From contig NC_067198.1 of the NCBI RefSeq assembly GCF_000699445.3, positions 39,717,523 to 39,781,522 of the forward strand: a DNA stretch of 64,000 bases, in the 5' to 3' direction. Below the pieces are notes generated by a model. The model had not been told where the DNA came from. It saw only the letters and a list, made by a program, of their open reading frames with translations, and did not search any database. The translations under genes and the position numbers were made by a program. This document shows positions 45,585 to 56,245 of this stretch, piece by piece (position 1 is the first letter of the stretch; each line of letters opens with the position of its first letter). This DNA is from Schistosoma haematobium (Eukaryota; Platyhelminthes; Trematoda; Strigeidida; Schistosomatidae).

Positions 45585-45780
45585 ATCAAAAGGGGTTTGT
45601 GGAGATTTTAGAAATTTCGCAGATTGAAATCATGGATCCTGGGTTCGAATCCCGCGGGATGCGGAATCGTGGATGCACACTGCTGAGGAGTCCCATACTA
45701 GGACGAAACGGCCGTCCAGTGCTTCCAGGTTTTCCATGGTGATCTAGCTTCAATTGACTCATGATTTCAATCTGTTTTTT
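45585..45780 (+). mobile_element. Family-B SINE with consensus hammerhead
   Basis: Begins with a short inverted bit of the SINE tail (AGGGGTTTGTGGAGATT...), then enters the sense SINE at the B box (GGGTTCGAATCC) and runs to TGATTTCAATC. It lacks the A box. It holds the best family-B ribozyme of the window (next entry). Confidence 0.8.
45678..45721 (+). ncRNA. Hammerhead ribozyme motif, consensus form
   Basis: Stem I 5' strand CACTG (45678-45682), core CTGAGGA (45683-45689), stem II GTCC with GGAC (45690-45693/45701-45704), GAAA (45705-45708), short stem III CGGCCG, cleavage triplet GTC (45714-45716) and stem I 3' strand CAGTG (45717-45721), the exact complement of CACTG. All invariant core positions fit the hammerhead consensus CUGANGA/GAAA/NUH. 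Confidence 0.75.
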
Positions 45781-45982
45781 TAAATGACTTTCTTTGTGCC
45801 GTTTTCTGGAAAATGTAGTATAACGATGATTTTTAAAACTCTCACATTCTCGATTCATAATTCCTGTATATGTCACCCAGTCATCTCCTGGTTCTTTCGT
45901 TATCTTCAAGTATTGGTAACGGATATTACATTGAGATGACTGTTCTCCAATGATTTAAAACAGCGTTTTAATTGTTTCATCA

Positions 45983-46495
45983 AATTTATTTATTTATTTA
46001 TTTAAACACATAAACATTGGTACAAAGAGGCACCAGATATATATATGAGGGCTGGAATACTGCCCGCTTGCCCAAACCGAAGAAGGTGGTTTACTAAGAG
46101 GACCACACCCCGAGCCTTCGAATTGAAGGCCTAATCCACAAGGAAGTGGAGCAACGTAAGAAGATGCAGTCTTATGGTAGCCGGTAACCAACTATTGGTT
46201 CATGCGCCATTTGTTTGTTTAGGATACTAGAGCCCATATACACCATTGGTTTGGAATCAGGGTTTTCCAACCCCCGTAGGTGGATCCTTCGTATCCACCG
46301 ACCCGGGTAAAGCGTCGGACATTCGCTTTTTGTCCTTTCAACTTCGTAAACAACATCCCCGTCACGAGAAGGCAGTGAGTATGACTTCCCTGACAGTGGT
46401 TGTATGCATGTGGCCATGTGAGAGCATTTCGAGTAAGAGAGCTTACTCTCTCCGCTCTCGGACGTACTAGGGCATTTGGGGGCAAAACTGAAGTC
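45983..46495 (-). mobile_element. Retroposon with (AAAT)n tail, antisense
   Basis: Minus strand runs from about 46495 (GCCCCCAAATGCCCTAGTACG) to a terminal AAATAAATAAATAAA tail at about 45983. The body is GC-rich for this window, with no long frame. Probably a LINE 3' part or SINE; class not determined. Confidence 0.55.
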
Positions 46496-46499
46496 CCGT

Positions 46500-46860
46500 G
46501 TGTTCTTTGGAATAATAAAGTTGCTGTAGCGTTCATATTCCATCGTCCCAGGTTCACTTCAAAGTATTCTGACTTTTGAGGCGTCGTCCAATCTTCAGAG
46601 ATCAATATGGAACAAATCTTCATATTTCTTGGACCAAGAGTCAAAAGTAACGCTAGCTACACCATCAAAATTAAATTTATAGATCGCATTAACGACTAAA
46701 CCAGTATGCGATACTTGAAATTCACCGGAAGCGGAGTATTGCTGGGACAGGCAAATTCTCTGCATAAGGGCTTCCATGATTCTGATTAAAGACTGTTCAA
46801 ACCGCTTCTCTTGACGTTCCACATAAATTCCTAGTTGCTTCAAAGATATATTCATTATGG
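46500..46860 (-). pseudogene. LTR-retrotransposon gag start
   Basis: The minus frame 46595-46855 begins MNISLKQLGIYVERQEKRFE and has VVNAIYKFNFDGVASVTFDSW then KKYEDLFHIDL, the pattern at the start of Gag in schistosome Gypsy-type elements. It ends in the retroposon at 46495. It lies directly downstream of the LTR at 46906-47364. Confidence 0.65.
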
Positions 46861-46905
46861 CTTTCCCCCTGTCACCACTGATACGTCTTTTAATTGAACG
46901 CTAAT

Positions 46906-47364
46906 TGTTATATCTGGTTGTCTCTGGTTATTAGGTCGGAATCACTTAAAACTTATACTTGTAGAAGCGAGGAACCACCGCTGTACCTACGACGCGGAAG
47001 CAGGAACACAAAGACTGGCAAAAATCAAGATTTACTAGCCCCGAAACATGACGAAGACGACTTTAACCAGAAATACACCCATTTATATACTGATTCGTAC
47101 GCCCATAGGATTAGGATGACACCACATATGAAAAATAATTAGAGATATAACAAATCATATGCTGTATGTCATACTTAGCCTAGGTCATGTCAATTTTTAA
47201 TACAAGAATATCGTATGTTATACAGAATAAAATATCATACGGGAAAACAAAACAGAATGCTACACTGAGTAGTTATTACATTGAATTGAAACGGAAGCAA
47301 TGTTGAATAAAAATCATGATGAGTGAAAGAATATAATTTTGACTTTTCATTCCATCATACAACC
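46906..47364 (-). mobile_element. Long terminal repeat, Gypsy-type, antisense
   Basis: Starts at about 47364 (minus TGTATGATGG) and ends at about 46906 with ATATAACA. Two more copies are at 53641-54066 and 55325-55773. Shared blocks include a GTATATAAATGGG TATA region and a CCAGTCTTTGTGTTC block. A purine-rich tract (AAAATAGGGGAGGG) precedes it on the minus strand, as expected for a 3' LTR, yet Gag follows it, as expected for a 5' LTR. Confidence 0.75.
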
Positions 47365-47379
47365 CTCCCCTATTTTTCT

Positions 47380-48190
47380 GAAGTTTAGATCCTGACTTCA
47401 AATTTTCTGAGTTTATCCTCCTCCAAGAATTAATGTTGGATCCTCACATTCTCAAGTTACGATTAATGTGACTTTATTTAAGACATTTCTCGCATTGAAT
47501 AGAGAATCTGATAAAAATGACTAGATGGCGAGGATAAACGACATTTGATATGAGGTCTTCAGGGTCTGATCCTTCTGCAACATTCTCATGAAATTTATTG
47601 AGAATCTCATTAGTAGATAATGGATCACCAGGGAAATCAGTATCTACCAAAATTGCATTAGGTTTTTGACAATCGTTTGATTAATATGACAAATTTTTCT
47701 CATTTTCGTAAGAAATTACGTCAAAAATATATAAATCATTAAAAGAACCCGTATCTAGCCAAACGACTAGAGAATCGTGATAAGTAGATTTATCAGAAAC
47801 TTTTGTCGCAGAATGATGAATCCCATTTGGTGCAACTGCATTCATTATGCTGATCGATTTATTTTCTCTTTCATCGTGCGCGGGTACTGCAATAATTTCA
47901 TGAGCATTTAACAAGACACCGTCTTTCTGTGAGCTGGGAACGTCACTGCTTGTATATTATGTTTCGGGAATAATGGGATTTGAACCCAATACAGGGCATG
48001 TCTCTGAGATGGACATTACTAGACCATCGGGCGGATCATCTATGTCTGTTACTGTTTTGTTTAAATTACTGCTTATAAGTGTTATATCGGAAGCTGTGTC
48101 TAACTGTAAGAGGGCATCACACTCATTATTCTTGAGAGAAACATACTTTCTACGGTTATGAAAGCCGGTTCTTTTAAGCAGTCATATCAG
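47380..48190 (-). pseudogene. LTR-retrotransposon protease and 3' remnant
   Basis: The minus strand near 48075-48115 reads LLQLDTASDITLIS, with the LDTASD aspartic-protease signature. The frame 47681-47914 (LNAHEIIAVPAHDE..., VVWLDTGSFNDLYIFDV) continues downstream. The usual RT, RNase H and integrase are missing between this and the purine tract at about 47380, so most of pol is deleted. Confidence 0.6.
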
Positions 48191-50036
48191 CCTTCTGTGA
48201 TAAATTCATAATCATCAAACTGATTAGTTACAGTTTTGGCATTTTGATGTCCAATGTTGATGAAGTTATAAGTACAACTTGTCAGCAAGATGGATACATA
48301 CTGTATAAAATATACCCATCAAGTGTATCAAGTATGATCATAACGGTGAATAAATAAAGTCTTTAAATTGAAGAAAATTGTCAACTATTTTCACTTAAAC
48401 AGTGTAATTTCAATTCACTATAGACTCTTGAATAAACAAATTTTGTCGTTTTATCAAGTGTTCACAGTTTCTTTTCAAAATCCTCTGAACAGAATATGTG
48501 TTAGTCAAGAATGTACAATAATATTGATTCTGTGGTCATTTTTTGTAAAAACAAGTTTGTTCAACAGTGCTAAGGAGATTGTTAAATTTCATATTTTACA
48601 CCCTAAACTGGCCTTAGTTAGATAACCAATGAAAACCAGGAATCGGTATAGGGTTCTTCAGCATAATGCATCTTTTTTATTGCTAGGGATAAAATTCACG
48701 ACCTTCAGGTTCCATTCAAAGTGTTTAGTCTATGGATGATCAACTTGGCATCCAATAGTTTATAGTTTTAACTTGAATCCGTTTTCGATATTTTACCACC
48801 ATCGTTTATTCTTATTAATGACAATACTTCCTAATTGTCTAACTATGATCAGTTCATAGTGTAAACTACGAACAACAAGTATGTGTTAAAGATATGCACT
48901 ATTTAAGCGGCTAAGCGAAAAAGATTGGTTTTGCTAAAGTCACCCATTGGTGACATCAAAATGTTTAGTCATTGATAATTCATTTATTGCGATGTATTAG
49001 TTTGATTAGTTTCATCAAAGTGAACGGAACTATTTTTGTCAAGTTAGATTAATTCATTTCATGTAGAAGGAATAAATATTCAACTTCATCCAACAAACAT
49101 ATGAACAAAATAAATATAAGATCCAACCTAACAAATGTTTCGAAGAAGGTTACTTATATTGACATTATCATCCCAAAATCATACTACCAATAAAATAATA
49201 ATAATAAAAAGGTTAAGAAAGGGTTTTCAAAAACAACTTTACTACAATCAAATGGAATACAGTTGTCGGATAACCAAAACCATTGAAGATAGGTTGCTTG
49301 ACCTCGTTACATCCACTAATGTTTAGTAATTCAACTGCTCCTGGGGAGACAATTATACAAGACGTATAATTCGGCGAGTCTGTTATTGTACGACAGAACA
49401 TTATCTGTCTTGGTTGAGCAAAGAAAAGTTGTGTGTGATTAACAGTATTATTCTCGTTCAGTTGATGGACACAGGATATCAAGTCAACTTGGATGAAGTT
49501 TTTAAAATTATGCAACGTGTTACATCAAATTTACTGCATGTTTTAATGGTTTGTCTTTTGCGTACTACTGAAGCTAAAGAAATCCATATTCATAAATATA
49601 TACTTCATACTGAAAAGATGTTTACACTGCCCCTCTCTACCTTGGTTATCGATACGGAAATGAGTTTTATCTTAACTTTGACGAAACCTATTCTTTCGAC
49701 AAAGAACTCGAAAAGTTTTTTTTATTTCGAAGAGAGCAAGAATAATGGATCGAGCACAATAAAATCGATTACTTATAATACTTTAGGTTTTCATCAGCTG
49801 CTTGCAACCAATACTATTTTAAAGGCAAAATTATCATCAACCTAACATGCTAATAACAGTGTGATTGGTTAGGCGTGAATATGTATCATCATGGTGAAGC
49901 AGCAATTCAAATAAATGTAATGGGATTAAAGGGATATATATTTTCATGCCAATATCCTTCACTTGACCATCACAAAACGTTTAAAAACTGACTTATTAAA
50001 TAATTTGTAATCTGAAAGTCATGCAATTGCGTTATA
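48191..50036. other. Intergenic stretch, no supported gene
   Basis: The longest frame (49414-49845 +, 143 codons) has no signal peptide or recognisable motif and is not called. A diverged SINE may lie at 48620-48780. Nothing else identified. Confidence 0.4.
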
Positions 50037-50385
50037 AGCAGAGATGGATAGTATCTAGAGGTGAAATTCATGACGCCCGTCTCACCCTATTTGGGACTCG
50101 TCAGCTGGATGTGTCTGCATTCCAGAGTTAATTTTCAGTCCGAGACTCGCCACCGCATTAACCATTTAGCTACTGCATTCTGATAGCCACTAGCTTGTGC
50201 AATGGGGTGAAGTTTAATTCATTTTTGTATTGGTTGTTTGAATCTTCCCTTACGATGTTTAGGACTGTAATTGATCAGTCTCTTATTGGCATATGTGAAT
50301 CCTGTACAGATTGCCTCGATATCACCTTAGATGACAAGCATTATAAACAGAGATGGATGGTGGCTAGCAGTGGATTCCACTGTCA
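50037..50385 (-). mobile_element. SM-alpha-like SINE, antisense
   Basis: Minus strand: A-box-like GTAGCTAAATGG, a CTCGGACTGAAAA segment where the B box should be, then CCAGCTGACGAGTCCC and GAGAC instead of GAAAC. The upstream leader (GTGACTTAAGGC-type, GATCAATTACAGTCC) lies at 50250-50350, and a second partial tail at 50345-50400 turns the other way. Confidence 0.75.
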
Positions 50386-51374
50386 GCTACTATCCGTATG
50401 TGCTTATAACGCAATTGAATAGTTTCCAGATTACAATTATGTGTTTTTAATTTTTACAAATAATTACTTTGATTACTATAATCCTTATTCCAATTAATTA
50501 GTCCATTACTCAATAGTATTTTCATAGTCACTATCAAACTGTACAATTGTAATGTTACATCAATGCTTAGGCAGTACTATTTTATTACTGTAAATGTAGA
50601 ATTTAGCTGTTTCCTTTACCTTGTATAATCATTGATGATTGCTTCATAAATATAACAAATACGTGATGAAGCTTTTCAAATTTGGCTAAACCTTTCCAGC
50701 TGATCAGTTATATTTTACCATGATTAACACTAGATCTGATGACAGTTAGTTTAAAACAATTTATTAGATTCCTGTTAGCAGTTCATTTTCATTGATCATG
50801 TTAACAACAGCTTTTTCATTATTTAGGGTTCGTTTGATCCAGGTACATTTCAGATAAATTTTCAATGCTCACATAGTGCGATGGTGAAGATTTGTAGCTC
50901 CGGTGGATGATTTTGATGGACTTTTGTTCTCTATAGAAGTCTAAATGAAGTTTGTGCTGGTGATGTTGTTCAGAAGAATGATGAAAGCTCCACGACCAAA
51001 CCATCCAGTTCGGAGAACAAAACTCTATCAAAATGCCCACATGTATTAAATGTTACATTAGACGCATGTTTTTCAGAGGAAAGCGAGAAGTGGATAGCTA
51101 GCGAAGGCATTTGATTTTCAAGCATTATGTTACATGATCAAAATCTGTCCCACTTATCTCGGTTTATCTGGTCAAGTAGGATTATAACCTTTCACATTCA
51201 GTTTGTGACTGAAAGCTAGGTACACGAGTCTGTACCTAGTAAGTGAGTCAAGTCAGTAACTTTTAAAGTTTTTGATCCTTTACTGCATCTAAAATTAATT
51301 TATTCTGATAAAGAAATGATTTAGTTAAACTTCTGATATCCTATTCATGATTCAATGTTCGATAATTGACTAAT
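50386..51374. other. Intergenic stretch, nothing recognised
   Basis: AT-rich, no gene supported; the minus frame 50819-51040 has no supporting feature. Confidence 0.35.
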
Positions 51375-51740
51375 TTCAAAATGGATTTTCCGGAGTCCTG
51401 GTGAGAAGCCGTGACCAGTGGAATCAAATTCGTGTCAGATATGAAACAGTTATCTTCCTCAGATAATAGATGAAAAGTTGCCTAAGCTCATGGATCGATT
51501 GAAGTTAGACATTAACAGATACAGGCTCACTCGTCTAGAGTTTAAGCGTTCGCACGCGAAACCGAAGGTCTTCGGTTTGACTCCCGCGTGCGGGATCGTC
51601 AGTACATACTGCTGGGAAGTCGCATACTAGGACGAAACAGTCATCCAGTACTTTCTAGGTTTTCACTAATGATCTAACTTAAATCAACTCATAAATTTCA
51701 CTAATAAATTACTACAATCTTCACAAATTTTCATTCTACT
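51375..51740 (+). mobile_element. Family-B SINE, long copy
   Basis: Upstream head (GGTGAGAAGCCGTGACCAGTGG), A-box-like GTCTAGAGTTTAAGCG, B-box-like CGGTTTGACTCCC, degraded first core box (CTGGGAA), GGACGAAACAG and the AATCTTCACAAATTTTCATT tail. It ends 150 bp before the TATA box of the third TES gene. Confidence 0.75.
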
Positions 51741-51887
51741 AAATGTATCATGTTTAAATCTGACCATTATTTTAATGATTGTATCGCTTAATTTGCACTT
51801 GTATTTTATTTATTTTGCTTTCTTCTCTCATTAAAGTTCACTTAATCTTAACTGATGTACTTAATTTGATATAAATTAAAAGTTCAC

Positions 51888-51895
51888 TATATAAA
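51888..51895 (+). promoter_or_regulatory. TATA box of the third TES gene
   Basis: TATATAAA, 99 bp before the ATG at 51987. A purine-rich (GAAGAAG/AAAAG) tract fills the presumed 5' UTR. Confidence 0.55.
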
Positions 51896-51986
51896 TATAC
51901 CTTATTTTGAGAAGAAGAAAAAAGGACAAAAAAAGAAAAGAAACGAAGAAGAAGTTATTTCACATTTGTGCTTACATTAAATCATA

Positions 51987-52685
51987 ATGAAGATTTTATA
52001 TGTTTGTTTATTAATTATTACATTGTTTACTATGACTATTCAATATAATTATCAAACATATCCAAATAATTATCGTAGACAATTAAATAATCAATATAGC
52101 CCTAGCAACCATTATTATTATTATAATAATTACGATAATGATAATAATAATAAGGGTAAACGTTATGATGGTAATAATAATAATAATAATAATAACCATT
52201 ACTATTATGGTCACAATCGTAGAAAACATGGTAATTATTATCCATCTAAAAGATATACTAATAAAAAACCTAAAAAAATGCATCTTACAAGAAAATATCT
52301 TATGGAAGGTGAAGCTAAACATATTCATCAAAAACATGGTGAAAAACATATAAAATCAGTTGGTGAATTATTTGGTTTTACTGATACATATCAAGGATCT
52401 GATTATACATTAACAACAACATTTCATAAAGGTAGTTTATCAACAAAATATGGTAAACCAAAATATTTTTCTACATATGATACAGAAGGACAAATTAAAC
52501 ATTATAAAAATACACATGGTCGTGCTAAATTTAATCTTAATTCCAAATTACATGGTCATGAAAAATATAAAGATTTGAAAGAAATGAAAGCCAATATAAC
52601 ATTTGAAAATAATGATGATACAACAGATGATGAATCGAATTATTCACCAACTAATCATCCATATGGAAAATTAGAAGGTTATTAA
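51987..52685 (+). CDS. Trematode eggshell synthesis (TES) domain protein 3
   Basis: 232 aa, single exon. Signal peptide about 1-18 (MKILYVCLLIITLFTMTI). Residues 19-75 are Tyr/Asn-rich with short Asn runs from AAT repeats. A basic stretch KKPKKMHLTRKYL precedes the domain. The TES domain lies at about 108-200: HIHQKHGEKHIKSVGE, FGFTDTYQGSDY, TTFHKGSLSTKYGK, YFSTYDTEGQIKHYKN, GRAKFNLNSKLHGHEKYKD. The tail is acidic and Asn/Asp-rich, without the Gly-rich end of the first TES protein. The extended His/Lys entry and additional Phe-Gly segment make this the most divergent of the three. Role as a secreted eggshell precursor is inferred from the domain. Confidence 0.92.
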   Translation: MKILYVCLLIITLFTMTIQYNYQTYPNNYRRQLNNQYSPSNHYYYYNNYDNDNNNKGKRYDGNNNNNNNNHYYYGHNRRKHGNYYPSKRYTNKKPKKMHLTRKYLMEGEAKHIHQKHGEKHIKSVGELFGFTDTYQGSDYTLTTTFHKGSLSTKYGKPKYFSTYDTEGQIKHYKNTHGRAKFNLNSKLHGHEKYKDLKEMKANITFENNDDTTDDESNYSPTNHPYGKLEGY

Positions 52686-53391
52686 TTCAATATAATATGA
52701 TAATGAAGAGAAAAATACCAATTATAAGTTAGTTGATTGAATGTATATATAACTATTATACATGAATATATATCTATGTATCATGTTATGAAATTGTACG
52801 TGTCATTATTGAGAATTGAGTAAATCATATCAAAGACGAACAAACAAACAAACAAACAAACAACTTCTTATGACTTCTTTTCCCCGCTTTTTCTTCTTTT
52901 TTTCTTTTCTTTTCTCTTTTTAAATTCATGACCTTTCCTTTAAATTATTTATGATGTACATTTTAATTTGATTAAATAATAATGGTACATTTATACAGAA
53001 TCATTTATTTTCTTGTCAGTTTTGTTCAAAATTATTATTGATGAATAAAGATAGTTAAAAGAAATAATCAATTTATCACTGATTAGTGATTGATTTCATG
53101 TTTGTTTAACTCTTTAATTGTGAATGAATTTTATTCATTAAGTTGTAATATGATCCTCTAAACTAAATGATATAACATTGATTGTATCATATTGAAATGT
53201 TAGATAATTAGATATATACCTTAGTATATCTATCAATTAAGATGTATATGTAATCTTGAAGGTATAGTGAAATTCGAAATAGTATCAATGAATTATAATA
53301 AGCTATTTTATTTGTACGAATATTCGTCAAGATTGGGACGAATAGTTTGACAGAAATTAAGCGCCGAGTATAGAGAAGTCATTATATATGA
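52686..53391. other. 3' flank of the third TES gene
   Basis: AT-rich, with an AACAAACAAACAAAC run near 52840-52865 and a pyrimidine-rich tract at 52885-52920. No gene. Confidence 0.4.
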
Positions 53392-53496
53392 AAATTATAT
53401 TTGAAATATTCTCAGCGATTGAAATTTAAATAATTCCAACGTTTCGTCCAGCAAACTCGTCTGAACTTCTTCAAAATAATATTTCAAATATAATTT
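53392..53496 (-). repeat. Foldback hammerhead-like module
   Basis: Arms 53392-53410 and 53478-53496 are perfect 19-bp inverted repeats (AAATTATATTTGAAATATT and its complement). Between them, on the minus strand, are GAAGAAGTTCAG, CTGGACGAAACGTTGG and TCGCTGAGA, the same module as in the 1-kb inverted repeat. The pyrimidine before GAAGA is missing from the CUGANGA box, so it is probably inactive. Confidence 0.65.
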
Positions 53497-53640
53497 CCAC
53501 ATATATTTTATTTGTGATTTGATCAGTTATTTACCGTTTTATTTATATTTAACAATGCTCAATTTTAAGGTATGAGTAGGAATATTAAACTGTTGCGTCT
53601 ATTATTAGAATATATAAAACGTTCAAAAACTCTAATAAAT

Positions 53641-54066
53641 TGATATGATGGAAAAAAAAAATCAATTTTTGATTGATTTACTCATTATGATTCAACGTGA
53701 GGATCATTCAGTGTAGTAGTTGATTTGTTTTCCCAGTATGATATTTTCATCTGTATAATAAACGATATTCTTGTATTCAATTGACATGAACTATGCTCAG
53801 TAAGTGATTTGTTATAACTGAGTATGTGATTTAATCAAAATGGGTTTATCATCAATATATAAACCAGTGTATTTTAGACTAGTGTGATTCATTAGTATTA
53901 TCATCATTATCGTCGTCGTCATAGTGTTTTGGGGCTAATAAACCTTCACTTATACCAGTTTTTGTGTTCTTACTTTCGCCTCGTGGGAATTGCAGAGGTC
54001 CCTCGTTCCGAGTATAAGTGATCAGCTTTTTTCCGGCATAGCAATCAGCGACGACCGAATATAACA
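53641..54066 (+). mobile_element. Solo LTR with 5-bp target duplication
   Basis: 426 bp from TGATATGATGG to ATATAACA (TG...CA ends). TAAAT flanks it directly on both sides (53636-53640 and 54067-54071). The 62-codon minus frame inside is not a gene. It shares the TATA region and the TTTGTGTTC block with the LTRs at 46906 and 55325. Confidence 0.85.
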
Positions 54067-54219
54067 TAAATACAATTGTCGAACTTAAATGTATAAAAAT
54101 TATGTATTAAGTTATGTGAATTTATCATTTTTGTACATGGAGTATTAAACTTGACAGTGAGAGTGAATTAGAATCAAGAAAGATATTTTAGAACCCTAAA
54201 ATATAACTGTTTCTTATTT

Positions 54220-54510
54220 TAAGGAAAGATGGATAGTGTCTAGCAGTGGAATATAGGACGCGCGTTTCGTTTTGAAACGAACGATACTGGGTTTGAGTCT
54301 CGGGGTGAACATTAACTCTGAGATGCAGGTACATCCAACTGACGAGTCCCAAAGAGAATTATCCATCTTTGCTTACAAAGCTTGTGACTTAAGGCTATAT
54401 TAAATCAGTTCGTACAGGATGCACATATGCCAACATGAAACGGATCAATTGCAGTCCTATATAACGATGAGAAGATACAAGTAAAACAACATCATGTGTA
54501 TTTATGTTTC
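54220..54510 (+). mobile_element. SM-alpha-like SINE, foldback start
   Basis: Begins with an antisense piece (AAAGATGGATAGTGTCTAGCAGTGG...GGACGCGCGTTTCG), turns at TTTTGAAACGAA to sense with B box GGGTTTGAGTCTC and CTGACGAGTCCC, lacks the GAAAC part (replaced by AAGAGAATTATCC), and continues to the GTGACTTAAGGC...GTAAAACAACATC 3' part. Confidence 0.75.
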
Positions 54511-55324
54511 TTATTTTTATGCAATTTTTTGAATTATATTACCTTTAAATGAGTCAAAGTAGATGTCACAAGATGCATTTTTGGTAAATGTCAACTTTTG
54601 ATTAGACAGGTGTATGTGAGAGATCTTTATATTAATGTATAATGAGTTTATTATTTTCATAGACAAAACGAGTTATTACATAAATGTTAACAGAACTAAA
54701 AATTCAGTAATTATGCTTAGACTTTAACATTGGAAATTAACTTCTGTAACACAGTTCAATTGGATGTAACAGTTTGAAGATGGATTTGAATCTAACTTTA
54801 AATTCGAGTACGTAAAACTTATAGATATCCATCCGGGAACTAGATAGAAAAAAATGGTAAGATAATCAGTTTATGATCAATCAACTTAGTATCCAAGATA
54901 GTTTATGTCGATTTATTTGATCTAAGTGATGGTTTACCTTAATTTAGTGAATGTTTACAGATATGATTAAAAACAGAAACCAATGGCAAATTATACTATA
55001 ATTTTCTTCCAAATTCTTCATAAAAGTGAAAGGAGTATCATTAAATAAAAGAATTTTTCCCTAGTTGTGTTTTTAATTAAACCAACTCTTATTATGTACT
55101 AATCTCAATTCAGTTAATTTTTTTCTACTTGTCTTTCTCTTCCTTTCCTTATGTCTTCTTTTCTTCTCTCACAAATGTATCTTTCTATTTATGTAGAACA
55201 AATTTTATTTTGTTACTTAATTGTACCAGAATTAATAAAAATCAATGTCTATCAGTAATTTCTTTTGATCCCTATATGCATAAAATATCAAGGAGTCGAT
55301 ATGTATTGTCGATTGAATGCTACT
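54511..55324. other. Intergenic stretch, nothing recognised
   Basis: AT-rich, no gene supported. Confidence 0.35.
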
Positions 55325-55773
55325 TGCTATATCTGATCGTTGCTGACTGTTGTGTCGGAAACGCTTATCACTTATATTCGGAACGAGTGACCTCTGCGAT
55401 TCCCACGATGCGAAAGTAAGAACACAAAGACTGGTATAAGTGAAGGTTTATTAACCCCAAACCACGACGAGGACGACTCTAGCCCAAAATACACCCATTT
55501 ATATACTGATTCGTACACCCATTTTGATTAATAATTAAGATGAAATCACATATATGAAAAATACTTAGGGTTATAACAAATTAGATACTGAGCATAGTTT
55601 ATGTCACTGGAATACAAGAATATCGCATATTATACATAATAAAATATCATACGAGAAAAGAAAACAAATACTACATTGAGTAATCATTAAATTGAATCAA
55701 AACGGAAGTAATCTTGAACAAAACTTATAATGAGGAAATCAATCGAAAATTGACTTTTCTTCCCATCATAACA
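55325..55773 (-). mobile_element. Solo LTR, antisense
   Basis: Minus-strand copy from TGTTATGATGGGA (55773) to ATATAGCA (55325). No internal element sequence on either side and no clear target duplication (CTACT left, GGAGT right). Confidence 0.75.
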
Positions 55774-56062
55774 GGAGTTTTCATTGATATTTCATTAAAA
55801 AGTACGTTTCTCAATTGATGTTTAGAAATCATGGATATAAGTAATAAAAGCTTGTTTTTATTGAAGGAAAATCAAGAACGCTAGAATACATTGAAGCATT
55901 ATGTGTACATCAAATCAAATTACATGAACACAAAGAAAGTATGAAGATTGTTCTAGAAATAAGATAGGTAAACTTAAGATCACATCTAAACATTTGGATG
56001 TACAAAATTATGTATGATCCAGTTATATGATAATATTGTAAATAATGACAGTAATTATTTAC

Positions 56063-56245
56063 TTACTTACGCCTCTTACTTCTCATAGAGGAGCATAGGC
56101 CGTTCACCAACATTTTCCACCGAATTCTGTTCTTGGTAATCCTTTCCAGCTGTTATCCATTATTTTGATGTCTGCTTCCGGTTCTCGGCACCGTGTGTTC
56201 TCTAGTCTTTCTCTTTTATATTTCCCTTCAGAATTCCAAGTTAGT
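56063..56245 (-). mobile_element. RTE 3' end, antisense
   Basis: Antisense of the RTE 3' part: starts TACTTACTTACGCCTCTTAC at about 56060 and includes GGAGCATAGGCCGTTCACC. 5'-truncated at about 56245. Confidence 0.75.

Noticed and set aside
46219..46644. 141-codon minus frame
   Set aside because: Runs across the junction of a retroposon and a gag remnant; a chance frame.
49414..49845. 143-codon open frame
   Set aside because: No signal peptide, motif or compositional bias; length is not remarkable for AT-rich DNA.
53879..54067. 62-codon minus frame
   Set aside because: Falls entirely inside the solo LTR, on the strand opposite to the element.
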